Positions 25,926 to 35,200 of a stretch of DNA of 45,150 nucleotides are shown here, in pieces; position 1 is the first letter of the stretch; each line of letters begins with the position of its first letter. The notes beneath the pieces were generated by a model. That model saw nothing but the letters and a program-made list of their open reading frames with translations, was not told where the DNA came from and searched no databases. The stretch covers positions 1 to 45,150 of the forward strand of contig WFYG01000045.1 in NCBI GenBank assembly GCA_015490195.1, written 5' to 3'. Source of the DNA: Thermovibrio sp. (GTDB lineage: Bacteria; Aquificota; Aquificia; Desulfurobacteriales; Desulfurobacteriaceae). The position numbers and the translations under genes were made by a program.

Positions 25926-26621
25926 ATGGCTGTTTCCTACAATGAAGATGTGAGAATAGGGAACTCTGTTTTTCACGTGCAGACTGAGTACTACAGAAAG
26001 AGCGGGAAAGTTGTTTCTAACATTTTTAAAGACGGTCTCTCCATAAAGAGGTTGGAGAGGGAAGTAGAAGAGGGGATGGATATTGATTCTGCCGTAAGTG
26101 ATTTTCACAGGTATGTTGTTGAGCGATTGAGAAGCGGCGTTAGGGATAAGAAGGCTCCTGCGAAGAAGAAGGTTCTTACCTTGCCTGAAGCAGTTGAACA
26201 GGAGCTGCTGGAAATTATTTACCCTTACTTCGGTGTGGCCTCATCTCTCGTGATTGACGAGGCCCTTGCTGTTTCCTCTACCTCTGGTGAGTTTTTGGAA
26301 CATCTGCTGGAGGGTTTACCTGATAATCTGAGGGAAGCTCTAACGGCTCAGCTTGCTCCCATACTCTCTTCGCTCTCTTCCGTTGAGAGTTCTGGCAGTG
26401 AAGAGAGCTTCTCTTCACAGGGGGAGGAGATAGACGAGGAGAAGAGGGAGAAGTTGCTTAAGGTACTTTCTGAGTATTTTGGGATAATGGCTCTTCCCGT
26501 TCTTGAGGAGTCTTTAGAGGAGTGGAACGGAGATTACCACCACCTTGTTGAGCTGATAGTCTCCCACCTTGACGATGAGAAGGAGAGGGAGGAACTCTAC
26601 CACAGGCTTATGTTTTTATAA
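25926..26621 (+). CDS. Tandem helical-module protein, divergent from the PATAN gene
   Basis: A 231-residue protein that I cannot name. Residues 1-45 (RIGNSVFHVQTEYYRKSGKV onward) resemble a short beta-hairpin domain found in several uncharacterised signalling proteins. Two related helical modules follow at about 91-147 and 174-231, each with an L..ii..yFG.....vi.E.l pattern, a variable loop, and a hydrophobic helix ending near a (P)D turn. They are separated by a Ser/Glu-rich linker. The same module ends the PATAN protein encoded on the other side of a 73-base gap. No membrane segment or enzymatic motif is visible. The 3' end overlaps mqnA by 14 bases (convergent). Confidence 0.7.
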   Translation: MAVSYNEDVRIGNSVFHVQTEYYRKSGKVVSNIFKDGLSIKRLEREVEEGMDIDSAVSDFHRYVVERLRSGVRDKKAPAKKKVLTLPEAVEQELLEIIYPYFGVASSLVIDEALAVSSTSGEFLEHLLEGLPDNLREALTAQLAPILSSLSSVESSGSEESFSSQGEEIDEEKREKLLKVLSEYFGIMALPVLEESLEEWNGDYHHLVELIVSHLDDEKEREELYHRLMFL

Positions 26622-27414
26622 ACTCCGGCCTGAAAGGCTGGTTTATCTTCTCGGAGAAGAGTTTAAGTGATTCTAGCTCCTTCTCTCTCAGGTGGAAATT
26701 AAGGCAGTTCAGGTAGTTCTCACACAGTTTATTGGGGAGTTCCAGTTTCGGGGCGTACTCTCTGCATATCTCGTCGTAGTGTTTTTCGCCGTAGTTTCTT
26801 GATTCAACAAGTTTTCTGTAGAACTCCTCCACCTCTTCTCTCTTTTTCTTGTAGCTCTCTCTCCTTACTGCCCAAAGGGCAAAGACGAAGGGAAGGCCTG
26901 TAAGGTTGAACCACTCCTCTGCCAGATCGTAGATGAAGGGGAACTTCTTCATCTTCATCAGCTTTAGTGCGTCGTCGCCTATTGCCAGCACGGCTCTGGG
27001 ATTCCCGGGGAGGGTGTTCTCTTTCATTGAGTAGTAGTAGAAGTTGGGCTCAACGCCATAAACTTCCCGAAGAAGGTATTTGAGGAGCTCCTTTGAAGTT
27101 ATGGAGCTCCTGGTTATCCAAACGTCCTTTCTGTGGAGCTGGTGGATGGGGACTGTTGAGAGGAACAGAACGCTTACGACCCTTCTCTCTGCAGATATTG
27201 AGAGGTCTGGTAGAAGAAGGTACTTGTCGCTGTTGGCAATGTATTCGTACGAAGATATAACGGAAGCATCAAGGAACCCTTCACTCAGTAGTCTGTTAAG
27301 CTCTGACGGTACGTCTTCAACGAACTCAACTCCGCTGCTGTCAACAACTCCCCTGATAAAGCCGTAGTAGACGGGAACAGTATTCAGGTACTCAATTTTC
27401 CCTACTTTCAGCAT
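26608..27414 (-). CDS. mqnA: Chorismate dehydratase MqnA
   Basis: MqnA converts chorismate to 3-enolpyruvyl-benzoate, the first step of the futalosine route to menaquinone. The 268-residue protein has the family start KVGKIEYLNTVPVYYG, VPSELNRLLSEGFLDASVIS, and a periplasmic-binding-protein-like fold with the LAIGDDALK region. Its presence implies a menaquinone-type quinone. GGAGAGG precedes the ATG. It overlaps the 3' end of ttuA by 23 bases. Confidence 0.92.
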   Translation of the reverse strand: MLKVGKIEYLNTVPVYYGFIRGVVDSSGVEFVEDVPSELNRLLSEGFLDASVISSYEYIANSDKYLLLPDLSISAERRVVSVLFLSTVPIHQLHRKDVWITRSSITSKELLKYLLREVYGVEPNFYYYSMKENTLPGNPRAVLAIGDDALKLMKMKKFPFIYDLAEEWFNLTGLPFVFALWAVRRESYKKKREEVEEFYRKLVESRNYGEKHYDEICREYAPKLELPNKLCENYLNCLNFHLREKELESLKLFSEKINQPFRPEFIKT

Positions 27415-28333
27415 TCTTCAACCTCTCCAAAGTCCTGCAGACAGAGCAGACCGGTGCAGTTGTAGGCATTCCACACACTTCACACTCGTTGAGGTCAAGC
27501 TGTTCTTTCAGTTCTCTCTCAAATATCGGCCTCGCCTTTTTTAGAAACTCCTTGTAGAATCTCAGTTTTGTTCCTGGCATCTGGTGTTCTAAAAGGGCTA
27601 AAGCCTGCTTGTATATTTTTGATGTGGCCTCCTTTGCGTTTGGGCAGCCCGTCTCCATGTAATCAATTCTGTTAAGTATAGCGTAGCTTACCGTTTCCTT
27701 CTCTGTCAAAAAACAGAACGGCTTAACCTTTCTTGCAAATCCTCCCTCTTCTGGAAGGACGGGGTACTGTCTTCCGAGGTACCCTATTTCCCACCTCATA
27801 GTGTTTGAGAGGAGGAGTGCCGACTCGTCGTCAAGGTTGTGGCCGGTGGCTACGACTCTAAATCCGTGCTCCCTTGCAATTCTGTTCATCAGGTACCTTT
27901 TGAATGTTCCACACACAGAGCAGACGTCTCTCCTTCCCGAACCTTTTGCAATCTCTTCTATGGTGTAGCCAAACTCCTCCTTAAGGTTGAAAACTATTAA
28001 AGGCCTTCCAATTCTCTCTGAGAACTTCCTGCAGACTTCAAGGGACTTTTCCGAGTAGTTCCACCCTTCTATTCCAAGACTTATGTGGATCCCGTAAGTT
28101 TCGTAACCGAGTCTGTGGAGGGCAAGCCACAGAGAGAGGCTGTCTTTCCCTCCTGAAACGGCAACTGCTACTTTTTCTTTTTTTGAGAACATTTTGAACT
28201 GTTTTATGGTTTTCTGAACCTGCTTTTCAAACCACTCTATGAAGTGCTCTTTACAGAGGGCAAGCCGGTGGTGTCTCAGGTAGATAACGGCCTTTGTCCT
28301 CTTTCCCTTTGATTTACAGATTTTACAGAGCAT
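27392..28333 (-). CDS. ttuA: tRNA 2-thiolation enzyme TtuA
   Basis: TtuA thiolates position 54 of tRNA (5-methyl-2-thiouridine), which stabilises tRNA in thermophiles. The 313-residue protein has an N-terminal zinc finger (C3, C6, C27, H30), the PP-loop SGGKDS at 60-65, a CSVC pair and a later single Cys in ETGCPNA that would hold the catalytic iron-sulfur cluster. A C-terminal zinc finger reads CEVC...CSVC. Both zinc fingers favour TtuA over the related TtcA. No TtuB sulfur carrier is in the window. Confidence 0.9.
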   Translation of the reverse strand: MLCKICKSKGKRTKAVIYLRHHRLALCKEHFIEWFEKQVQKTIKQFKMFSKKEKVAVAVSGGKDSLSLWLALHRLGYETYGIHISLGIEGWNYSEKSLEVCRKFSERIGRPLIVFNLKEEFGYTIEEIAKGSGRRDVCSVCGTFKRYLMNRIAREHGFRVVATGHNLDDESALLLSNTMRWEIGYLGRQYPVLPEEGGFARKVKPFCFLTEKETVSYAILNRIDYMETGCPNAKEATSKIYKQALALLEHQMPGTKLRFYKEFLKKARPIFERELKEQLDLNECEVCGMPTTAPVCSVCRTLERLKNAESREN

Positions 28334-28360
28334 AGGCTGGCCTCTTATCTCTTTTAACTC

Positions 28361-29332
28361 TTATTCTACCAGGAGCTTTTCGGCAGCTTCCTCTATCTCC
28401 TCTACCGTTGCCGTTGCTGTTCCCAGTTTTCCTACAACTACTCCGGCGGCAAGGTTTGCTATCTCTCCGGCCTCAAAAGGGGTAGCTCCAGCTGCTACAG
28501 ATAGTGCAAAGGCGCTTATTACTGTGTCTCCCGCTCCTGTTACGTCAAATACCTGTTTTGCTCTCGTTGGTATGTGTTTGGCTTCTCTCTCCGTTACGAC
28601 AGAGAGTCCCTTCTCGCTCCTTGTTACTACGGCGTAGTCAAGGCTGTACTTCTCTATCAGTCTTCTTCCCGCCTCTTCTGCTTTGCTGTCTGTTTCCGGG
28701 GTTACTCCAACTGCCTGAAAGGTTTCTTTCATGTTAGGGGTCATTGTTGTAACTTTACTGTAGATGTCAAAGTTTTTCTCTTTCGGGTCAAGGAAGACGG
28801 GAACCTCTCTTTTTATTTTCCCTGTATGTTTGAAGAGTTCCCTTGTAACAACTCCTTTTCCGTAGTCTGAAATAATGATTGCGTCAAACTCTCTGTAGTT
28901 GCTCAGAAGAAAGGAGATGAGCTCTCTTTCAACCTCTTTGGTCAGGTAGTCTCTGCTCTCCCAGTCAACCCTCAGAAGCTGCTGTGAGCCGGCTATTATC
29001 CTGGTTTTCCTGGTTGTAGGCCTTGAAGGGTCTGTTAAGAGGGTTTCTGTGTTGATTCCCATTTCTTTTAAGAGTTCTTTCAGTCTATCTCCTGCTTCAT
29101 CGTTCCCTACAACTCCAAGGGGAACTGCTTTGCCTCCTAGGGCTCTTATGTTGGCAACTACGTTTGCAGCGCCTCCCGGTTTCAGCGTTATTCCCTTTGC
29201 TTCAACAACCGGGACTGGTGCTTCTGGAGAGATCCTCTCAACGGTTCCCTTTATGTACTCGTCAACCATAAAGTCACCGATTACAAGTATTCTCTTTCCT
29301 GTAAACTTTTTAAGGAGCTCCTTTCTAAACAA
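28361..29332 (-). CDS. hldA: D-glycero-beta-D-manno-heptose-7-phosphate kinase
   Basis: A stand-alone heptose kinase, equivalent to the N-terminal half of HldE (RfaE), that phosphorylates heptose 7-phosphate for the LPS inner core. PfkB-family motifs are present: GGAANVVANIRALGG near the N-terminus and DVTGAGDTVISAFAL with the catalytic Asp near the C-terminus. RISPEAPVPVVE is diagnostic of the RfaE group. At 323 residues it lacks the cytidylyltransferase half, which must be encoded elsewhere. The TTG start follows a purine-rich GGAGAGGGAG and overlaps radC by eight bases. Confidence 0.92.
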   Translation of the reverse strand: MFRKELLKKFTGKRILVIGDFMVDEYIKGTVERISPEAPVPVVEAKGITLKPGGAANVVANIRALGGKAVPLGVVGNDEAGDRLKELLKEMGINTETLLTDPSRPTTRKTRIIAGSQQLLRVDWESRDYLTKEVERELISFLLSNYREFDAIIISDYGKGVVTRELFKHTGKIKREVPVFLDPKEKNFDIYSKVTTMTPNMKETFQAVGVTPETDSKAEEAGRRLIEKYSLDYAVVTRSEKGLSVVTEREAKHIPTRAKQVFDVTGAGDTVISAFALSVAAGATPFEAGEIANLAAGVVVGKLGTATATVEEIEEAAEKLLVE

Positions 29333-29993
29333 CTCCCTCTCCTTTCAGGCTTACGAAACTGTCGTTCCCTAAAACTATGTGGTCTAAAACTTCAATTCCA
29401 AGGAGTCTGCCGGCTTCGGCAAGTTTTCTCGTTACCTCTATGTCCTCTCTGCTGGGGATCGGGTCTCCTGAAGGGTGGTTGTGAAAGAGTATTACTGCCT
29501 CTGCAAGGTCTCTCACCGCAGGGCTGAAGACCTCTTTAGGGTTTACAGAGGCGCTTCCAGTTCCTCCTACCGATACAACGTGAACGTTTATCAGGAAGCC
29601 TTTTCTGTTGAGTGTCAGTATTCCGAAGTGCTCTGTCTCTTTGTAGCTGAAGTTCTTTACCGCTTCGTAGGCCTCTTCAGGTGTCGTTATCTTTCTGTTC
29701 CGGTTTACTTTAACCCGTTTTGATATTTCAAAGGCTGCCTTCAGGGTTACGGCCTTTGCCCTTCCGAGTCCTTTAAAGGAACTGAGCTCTTCAACTGATG
29801 CTTTTGAGAGGTTGTCTATTCCGCCGAAGTGATTAAGGAGCTCTCTTGCCAGGTCAACTGCATTTTTCCCGCTGGTTCCCGTTCTTATAAGAATTGCAAG
29901 GAGCTCGGAGTCTGTGAGGTTTTCAGCTCCGAGCTCTAAAAGTTTCTCTCTGGGTCTGTCAGATGGGGGGAGTTCCTTCAGCCTGTACCTCAA
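29325..29993 (-). CDS. radC: RadC-family JAMM-domain protein
   Basis: RadC proteins combine an N-terminal helix-hairpin-helix (LSSFKGLGRAKAVTLKAAFE) with a C-terminal JAMM/MPN metalloprotease-like domain. The metal motif HNHPSGDPIPSREDIEVT is intact. A role in recombination repair was once proposed but is not firmly established. I placed the start at TTG 29993, where it overlaps the ileS TGA as TTGA, has GGGAG eight bases upstream, and gives the usual RYRLKELPPSDRPREKLL opening. The longer form starting at 30032 would overlap ileS by 43 bases. Confidence 0.9.
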   Translation of the reverse strand: MRYRLKELPPSDRPREKLLELGAENLTDSELLAILIRTGTSGKNAVDLARELLNHFGGIDNLSKASVEELSSFKGLGRAKAVTLKAAFEISKRVKVNRNRKITTPEEAYEAVKNFSYKETEHFGILTLNRKGFLINVHVVSVGGTGSASVNPKEVFSPAVRDLAEAVILFHNHPSGDPIPSREDIEVTRKLAEAGRLLGIEVLDHIVLGNDSFVSLKGEGVV

Positions 29994-32779
29994 GCCTTCA
30001 GCTCCCTTAAGACTTTTTCGCACCTTTCGCAAACGTCGGGGTATTCTTCGTCTTTACCTACCGTTTCGCTGTAGATCCAGCACCTCTGGCACTTCTTGCC
30101 CCTTGCTCTTTCTGCAACGGCCTTAACGCCTTTCACCTCTTCAACCTCTACGGCAGTTTCTGGTGCCTCTTCAAGGGGAAGAACCTCTGCCTGAGAGGTG
30201 ATGAAGATGTAGGGGAGCTCCCTCTCGTACTGTTTCAGGAGCTCGTAGTTTTCTCCTTCTGCGTAGACCTTAACGGCAGCTTCTAAAGAGTGGCTTATGA
30301 CTCCTTCTTTTCTTGCCAGCTCAAGAGCCTTGTTCACAACGCTTTTTATCTCAATAAGCCTGTTCCATCGGTTGAGTATTTCCCTGTCAAGCTCTTCGCA
30401 CAGGGGCGGGAACTCTTCTAAAAAGACAGACTCCTTTTCCGTTCCTGGTATCAGCCTGTAGGCCTCCTCAGCAGTGAACGAAAGTATTGGTGCAATAAGT
30501 GTTGTTAATCCGTAGAGAATTCTATAGATGGCAGTTTGAGCACTTCTCCTCTTCCTTGATTCAGGGTGTTCGCAGTAGAGAGTGTCTTTACTTATGTCAA
30601 GGTAGATAGAACTCAGTTCAACGGAGCAGTACTCGTAGATTTTCCTGAATACTCTATTAAACCTATACTCGTTGTAGTCTTTAATGATTTCGTTGGCGAG
30701 CTGCTGGAACCTGTTTACTGCCCACCTGTCAATCTCCTCCATCTCTTCGTAGGGAAGAGACTTTTCCGGTGTGAAGTCTGAGAGGTTGCCAAGCATAAAC
30801 CTGATAGTGTTTCTTATCTTCTTGTAGGCGTCGCTTACCTTCTTCAGTATGTTGTCTGAAATCCTGACGTCTTCTGTAAAGTTCTCACTTGCCACCCACA
30901 GCCTTAAGATGTCTGCTCCATACCTTTTAACGACGTCCAGCGGAGATATTACGTTCCCTAAAGATTTGCTCATTTTGTAGCCTTTCTCGTCTAATGTGAA
31001 GCCGTGGGTGAGGACTGATCTGTAGGGAGCTCTCCCCCTCGTTCCACACGATTCTAAAAGGCTTGCCTGGAACCAGCCTCTGTGCTGGTCTGAACCTTCT
31101 AAGTAGAGGTCTGCAGGCCAGGAGAGCTCCGGCCTCCTCTCAAGAACTGCAGCATGGGAGGAGCCCGAGTCAAACCAGACGTCTAAGATGTCCATCTCTT
31201 TCTCAAATTCTTTCCCACCGCACTTAGGGCAGGTGAAACCTTCAGGTAGCAACTCTTCAGCGCTTTTCTCATACCAGGCGTCTGCAGACTCCTTCTCAAA
31301 AATTTCAGCTACTCTATCTGCAAGTTCCCTTGAGTAGATAACCTCTCCACAGTTTTTGCAGTAAAAAGCCACTATCGGAACGCCCCAGATCCTCTGCCTT
31401 GAGATGCACCAGTCCGGGCGCTGTTCAACCATGTTCCTTATCCTTGTCCTTCCCCATTCCGGTATCCACTTAACCCTGTCAATCTCAGAGAGAGCAATCT
31501 CCCTCAGCGTAGGGTTACCTCTGTCCATGGCGATAAACCACTGTGGAGTAGCCCTGAAGATTACCTTTCCCTTACACCTCCAGCAGTGGGGGTACGAGTG
31601 GTTTATCTTCCCTGCGTATAGGAGGTTCCCGAGCTCTTTCAGTTTCTCAACGATTACACCGTTTGCCTCCCATATCTTTATTCCCTTCAGCCACTGGGGA
31701 GCCTCATCTGTAAACCTTCCGTAGTCGTCAACGGGAACTAAAACAGGCAGGCCGTACTTTAGCCCAACCTGGTAGTCCTCCTCACCGTGGCCGGGAGCGA
31801 TGTGGACAAGACCTGTTCCTGTATCGGCTGCAACGTAGTCGGCGAGAACTACTTTTCCTTCTCTCTGAACAAAGGGGTGAGTATAGGTTACTCCTTCAAG
31901 CTCTGTACCCTGAACCTCTTTAACTACCTCTCCTTCAATACCGGCCTTCTCTTTAAAGTCCTCAACGAGGGAGGTTGCAACTATATAGTACCTATCACCG
32001 GACTTTAAGACTGAGTACTTTAGCTCAGGGTTTACGGCAACGGCAACGTTTGCAGGTAAAGTCCACGGAGTTGTCGTCCAAATTACAAGGTAGGAGTTCT
32101 CTGGGAGGAGGCCTTTTCCATCTTTAACCCTAAATGCAACGTAGATTGAAGGGGAGGTTTCGTCTCCGTACTCAATTTCAGCCTCTGCAAGTGCTGTTAC
32201 ACAGCTTGGGCACCAGTAAACGGGCTTTTTAGCCCTGTAAACCAGTCCTTTTTCGTAAAACTTCCCAAGCTCCCTTACAATGTCTGCTTGGTACTTTGGA
32301 GCCATCGTGATGTAGGGATTTCCCCAGTCCCCTATAACTCCCAGCCTTATAAACTCCTCCTTCTGGGTCTTAACCCACTTCTCTGCGTACTCCCTGCAGA
32401 GTTTCCTCACTTCTAGCGGGTCAACCTCGTCTTTCCTCTTCTTTATCTTCTTAAAGACTGCCCTTTCTATTGGCAGGCCGTGGCAGTCCCAGCCGGGAAC
32501 GAACGGCGTCTGGTAACCCTGCATCGTCTTTGACTTGATGACGATGTCCTTCAGTATTTTGTTTAAAGCGTGGCCGATGTGGATGTGGCCGTTGGCATAA
32601 GGTGGCCCGTCGTGGAGAATGAACTGGTCATCACACTTGTGTTCTTCTAGGAGTTTTCTGTATAGGTTAATCTCTTGCCATCTTTTGAGCAGTTCAGGTT
32701 CTTTCTTTGGTAAATTTCCCCTCATGGGAAACTCTGTTTTTGGAAGGTTTAGCGTTTCCTTGTAGTCTTTACCGCCCAT
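29990..32779 (-). CDS. ileS: Isoleucyl-tRNA synthetase
   Basis: IleS charges tRNA-Ile. The 929-residue class I synthetase has the HIGH motif in GHIHIGHALNKILKD, a long editing (CP1) domain with TTPWTLPANVAVAVN, DQHRGWFQ, and KMSKS in GYKMSKSLGN. The C-terminal zinc finger CQRC...CERC closes the protein, as in the bacterial IleS type. AGGAGG precedes the ATG. The 85-base gap to argS carries both divergent starts and is too short for a T-box leader. Confidence 0.97.
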   Translation of the reverse strand: MGGKDYKETLNLPKTEFPMRGNLPKKEPELLKRWQEINLYRKLLEEHKCDDQFILHDGPPYANGHIHIGHALNKILKDIVIKSKTMQGYQTPFVPGWDCHGLPIERAVFKKIKKRKDEVDPLEVRKLCREYAEKWVKTQKEEFIRLGVIGDWGNPYITMAPKYQADIVRELGKFYEKGLVYRAKKPVYWCPSCVTALAEAEIEYGDETSPSIYVAFRVKDGKGLLPENSYLVIWTTTPWTLPANVAVAVNPELKYSVLKSGDRYYIVATSLVEDFKEKAGIEGEVVKEVQGTELEGVTYTHPFVQREGKVVLADYVAADTGTGLVHIAPGHGEEDYQVGLKYGLPVLVPVDDYGRFTDEAPQWLKGIKIWEANGVIVEKLKELGNLLYAGKINHSYPHCWRCKGKVIFRATPQWFIAMDRGNPTLREIALSEIDRVKWIPEWGRTRIRNMVEQRPDWCISRQRIWGVPIVAFYCKNCGEVIYSRELADRVAEIFEKESADAWYEKSAEELLPEGFTCPKCGGKEFEKEMDILDVWFDSGSSHAAVLERRPELSWPADLYLEGSDQHRGWFQASLLESCGTRGRAPYRSVLTHGFTLDEKGYKMSKSLGNVISPLDVVKRYGADILRLWVASENFTEDVRISDNILKKVSDAYKKIRNTIRFMLGNLSDFTPEKSLPYEEMEEIDRWAVNRFQQLANEIIKDYNEYRFNRVFRKIYEYCSVELSSIYLDISKDTLYCEHPESRKRRSAQTAIYRILYGLTTLIAPILSFTAEEAYRLIPGTEKESVFLEEFPPLCEELDREILNRWNRLIEIKSVVNKALELARKEGVISHSLEAAVKVYAEGENYELLKQYERELPYIFITSQAEVLPLEEAPETAVEVEEVKGVKAVAERARGKKCQRCWIYSETVGKDEEYPDVCERCEKVLRELKA

Positions 32780-32824
32780 AGGGTTCCTCCTGAAAAAAGT
32801 GGCTCTATTTTATCAGAGTTGAAA

Positions 32825-32830
32825 TATAAT
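32825..32830 (+). promoter_or_regulatory. Possible -10 element for argS
   Basis: An exact TATAAT lies 35 bases before the argS ATG in the divergent ileS/argS gap, but no convincing -35 hexamer sits 16-18 bases upstream. It is a weak prediction. Confidence 0.3.
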
Positions 32831-32864
32831 TCACTTTCAAACTCAAGGCTTTAAAGGTGAGAAG

Positions 32865-34526
32865 ATGAAAGAACTTGTTAAGGAAAGGGTGGCTGAAGCC
32901 GTAAGGAAGGTTTACGGAGAAGATGCCGTAGCCGTCCTTGAGAGAGCCTCTTTTGAGAAGCCTAAGAGGAAGGAGTTCGGTGACCTTGCTACAAACGCTG
33001 CTTTTCTCCTTGCAAAGATTTTACGGCAGTCTCCTCAGGCTATAGCTGAAGAAATTGTAAAGGTTTTAAAGGGAAGTGGAGACTTTGAGAGCGTGGAAGT
33101 TGCAGGTGGAGGATTCATAAACTTCAAGCTTTCTCAGTCTCTCTATGAAGAGATTCTAAGAGCAGTTGTTGAGACGGACTTCTACCTTTCAGATGTTGGA
33201 AAAGGTGAAAGAGTTCTCCTTGAGTACGTTTCAGCAAATCCAACAGGGCCACTCCACGTTGGACACGGAAGGGGAGCTGTTGTTGGAGATGTTCTCTACA
33301 GGGTTATGAAACTGACCGGCTACAGGCCTGAGAGGGAGTTCTACATAAACGATGCCGGCAGGCAGATTAAGCTTCTGGGTCTTTCTATCTATCTGAGAGC
33401 TAAGGAGTTAAAGGGTGAAAAGATAACCCTTCCCGAGGATGCCTACTCGGGAGAGATTGAGATATGGAAAAGAAACTACATTAGGGAGCTTGCTGAGAAA
33501 CTTCTCAAGCTGAAGCCAGACCTTTTGGAGCTCCCCGAAGAGGAGGCAGTTGAAATAGCTGCGGAGTTCGGGAAAGAGGAGCTCCTTAAACAGATTCAGG
33601 AAGACCTGAGGGAGCTCCGTGTTGACTTTGACAGCTGGTTCAGTGAGAGGGAGCTCTACGAAAAAGGCGAAGTTGAGCGGGTTTTAAAGATTTTAGAGGA
33701 GAAGGGTTACATCTACGAGAAAGAAGGGGCTCTCTGGCTAAAGACAACCCTCTTTGGAGACGATAAAGACAGGGTTGTCCGCCGTTCAAACGGCGAGTAC
33801 ACCTACTTTGCCTCAGATATTGCCTACCACTACAACAAAATAGAGAGAGGGTACGACAGAGGAATAGACATCTGGGGAGCAGACCACCACGGCTACATTC
33901 CAAGGGTAAAAGCTGCGATAGCTGCTCTTGGCAAAGATCCAGACTGGCTTGAAATTATTCTTATACAACTTGTAAAGCTCTTCCGGAACGGTGAAGAGAT
34001 AAAGATGTCCAAAAGGAAGGGGAACTTTATTCCCCTTAAGTGGCTTATAGACGAGGTTGGAGTTGACGCCGTCCGTTTCTTCTTCCTCCTTAAGCGTCAC
34101 GATACACCTTTAGACTTTGACTTAGACCTTGCTCTCTCTACGAAAAGTGAAAACCCTGTTTTCTACGTTCAGTACGCCCATGCAAGACTCTGTAGCGTAC
34201 TTGATAAAGCGAAAGAGGAAGGTTTTAAGCCCTCTTCAAACTCTTTAAATCTCTTGACTGCCGAGGAAGAGAGAGAGCTTGTACTGAGGTGTTACAGTTT
34301 GAAGTACGAGCTTCAGCAAGTAGTTGTTAAGAGGGAGCCTCACAGGTTGACTTACTACCTGATAGAGCTTGCCTCTGCCCTTCACCGTTTCTACAACAGA
34401 CATAGAGTTGTGGATTGTAGAAACCGAGAACTTACCTCTGCCCGCCTTTACCTCGTCGAAGGTGTGAGGAGGACTCTTGAGATTGGCCTTGGGATACTGA
34501 ATGTTAAAGCACCCAGGAGGATGTAA
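32865..34526 (+). CDS. argS: Arginyl-tRNA synthetase
   Basis: ArgS charges tRNA-Arg. The 553-residue protein has an N-terminal additional domain (about 1-110), the HIGH region in SANPTGPLHVGHGRGAVVG, a KMSKR-type loop (KMSKRKGNFI), and the DALR anticodon-binding domain at the C-terminus. It begins the plus-strand run that continues to 40982. Its TAA overlaps the next gene's ATG by one base (TAATG). Confidence 0.96.
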   Translation: MKELVKERVAEAVRKVYGEDAVAVLERASFEKPKRKEFGDLATNAAFLLAKILRQSPQAIAEEIVKVLKGSGDFESVEVAGGGFINFKLSQSLYEEILRAVVETDFYLSDVGKGERVLLEYVSANPTGPLHVGHGRGAVVGDVLYRVMKLTGYRPEREFYINDAGRQIKLLGLSIYLRAKELKGEKITLPEDAYSGEIEIWKRNYIRELAEKLLKLKPDLLELPEEEAVEIAAEFGKEELLKQIQEDLRELRVDFDSWFSERELYEKGEVERVLKILEEKGYIYEKEGALWLKTTLFGDDKDRVVRRSNGEYTYFASDIAYHYNKIERGYDRGIDIWGADHHGYIPRVKAAIAALGKDPDWLEIILIQLVKLFRNGEEIKMSKRKGNFIPLKWLIDEVGVDAVRFFFLLKRHDTPLDFDLDLALSTKSENPVFYVQYAHARLCSVLDKAKEEGFKPSSNSLNLLTAEEERELVLRCYSLKYELQQVVVKREPHRLTYYLIELASALHRFYNRHRVVDCRNRELTSARLYLVEGVRRTLEIGLGILNVKAPRRM

Positions 34527-35200
34527 TGGAAGGAGACAGGAGGGTTCAGATTTTAGTTGCAGTCATAGCAGCCGTCCTTCTAACTTTTGCTTATGGGGTT
34601 GGTTACTACGTCGGAAAGAGTTCTGGAATGGAAGAGGAGAAGAAGATCTGTGAGGTGGAAAAGAGGCAGCTTATAAAGACGCTTTCCAGTATGACGCCGG
34701 TTTCAAGACCCGAGCCTGTAGAGGAAAAGATTGTGGGAGCTCCCGCTCAGTCATCTCCGGTGAAAAACCTTCCGGAGACCCTGCAGAAGAGTGATAAAAA
34801 GGTGAAAAGTTCTGAAACTGAGTCTGCTCCCGAAAAGACAGTTACTTCTGAAAGTCAGAAAACTGCAACTAAGCCTGAAAGTAAGGTTCCCGTAGTTCAA
34901 CAGGCGGTTAAGAGTGAAAAAGTTTCTCCGGAAAAACCATCTCTGGTTAAATCTACTCAAACTGTTTCGGAAGAGAAGAGGGTTTACTACCTTCAGATTG
35001 GCGTGTTCAAAAGCAAGGCCAACGCTGTAAAACTTGCTCAGGAGCTTATGAGAAAAGGATTTCAGGCTAAAACTCTCTTTGAAAGGGGTTATGCAAAGGT
35101 TATAGTCGGTTACTTTAATTCATCACACCAGGCTAAAGTTATTCAGAAGGAGCTCCGCTCAGCCGGGTTCAACTCCATTCTCAGATGGAGGAAAGAGTGA
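34526..35200 (+). CDS. Single-pass membrane protein with SPOR domain
   Basis: A 224-residue inner-membrane protein. It has a short cytosolic N-terminus, one transmembrane helix at about 8-28, then a long low-complexity Ser/Glu/Lys/Pro linker (about 60-150). A C-terminal SPOR domain (about 152-222) contains YYLQIGVFKSKANAVKLAQE and KVIVGYFNS. SPOR domains bind denuded septal peptidoglycan, so a division-site or cell-wall role (FtsN/DedD-like) is likely. It is commonly found beside argS in related bacteria. Confidence 0.88.
   Translation: MEGDRRVQILVAVIAAVLLTFAYGVGYYVGKSSGMEEEKKICEVEKRQLIKTLSSMTPVSRPEPVEEKIVGAPAQSSPVKNLPETLQKSDKKVKSSETESAPEKTVTSESQKTATKPESKVPVVQQAVKSEKVSPEKPSLVKSTQTVSEEKRVYYLQIGVFKSKANAVKLAQELMRKGFQAKTLFERGYAKVIVGYFNSSHQAKVIQKELRSAGFNSILRWRKE
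35187..35191 (+). promoter_or_regulatory. Ribosome binding site deciding the tatD-fusion start
   Basis: GGAGG lies five bases before GTG 35197, which overlaps the upstream TGA as GTGA. The alternative ATG at 35185 lies on top of the SD and lacks one of its own. Confidence 0.6.

Noticed and set aside
32780-32864. A T-box leader for ileS
   Set aside because: Only 85 bases separate ileS and argS, there is no specifier stem or T-box sequence, and the lineage is not one that commonly uses T-boxes.
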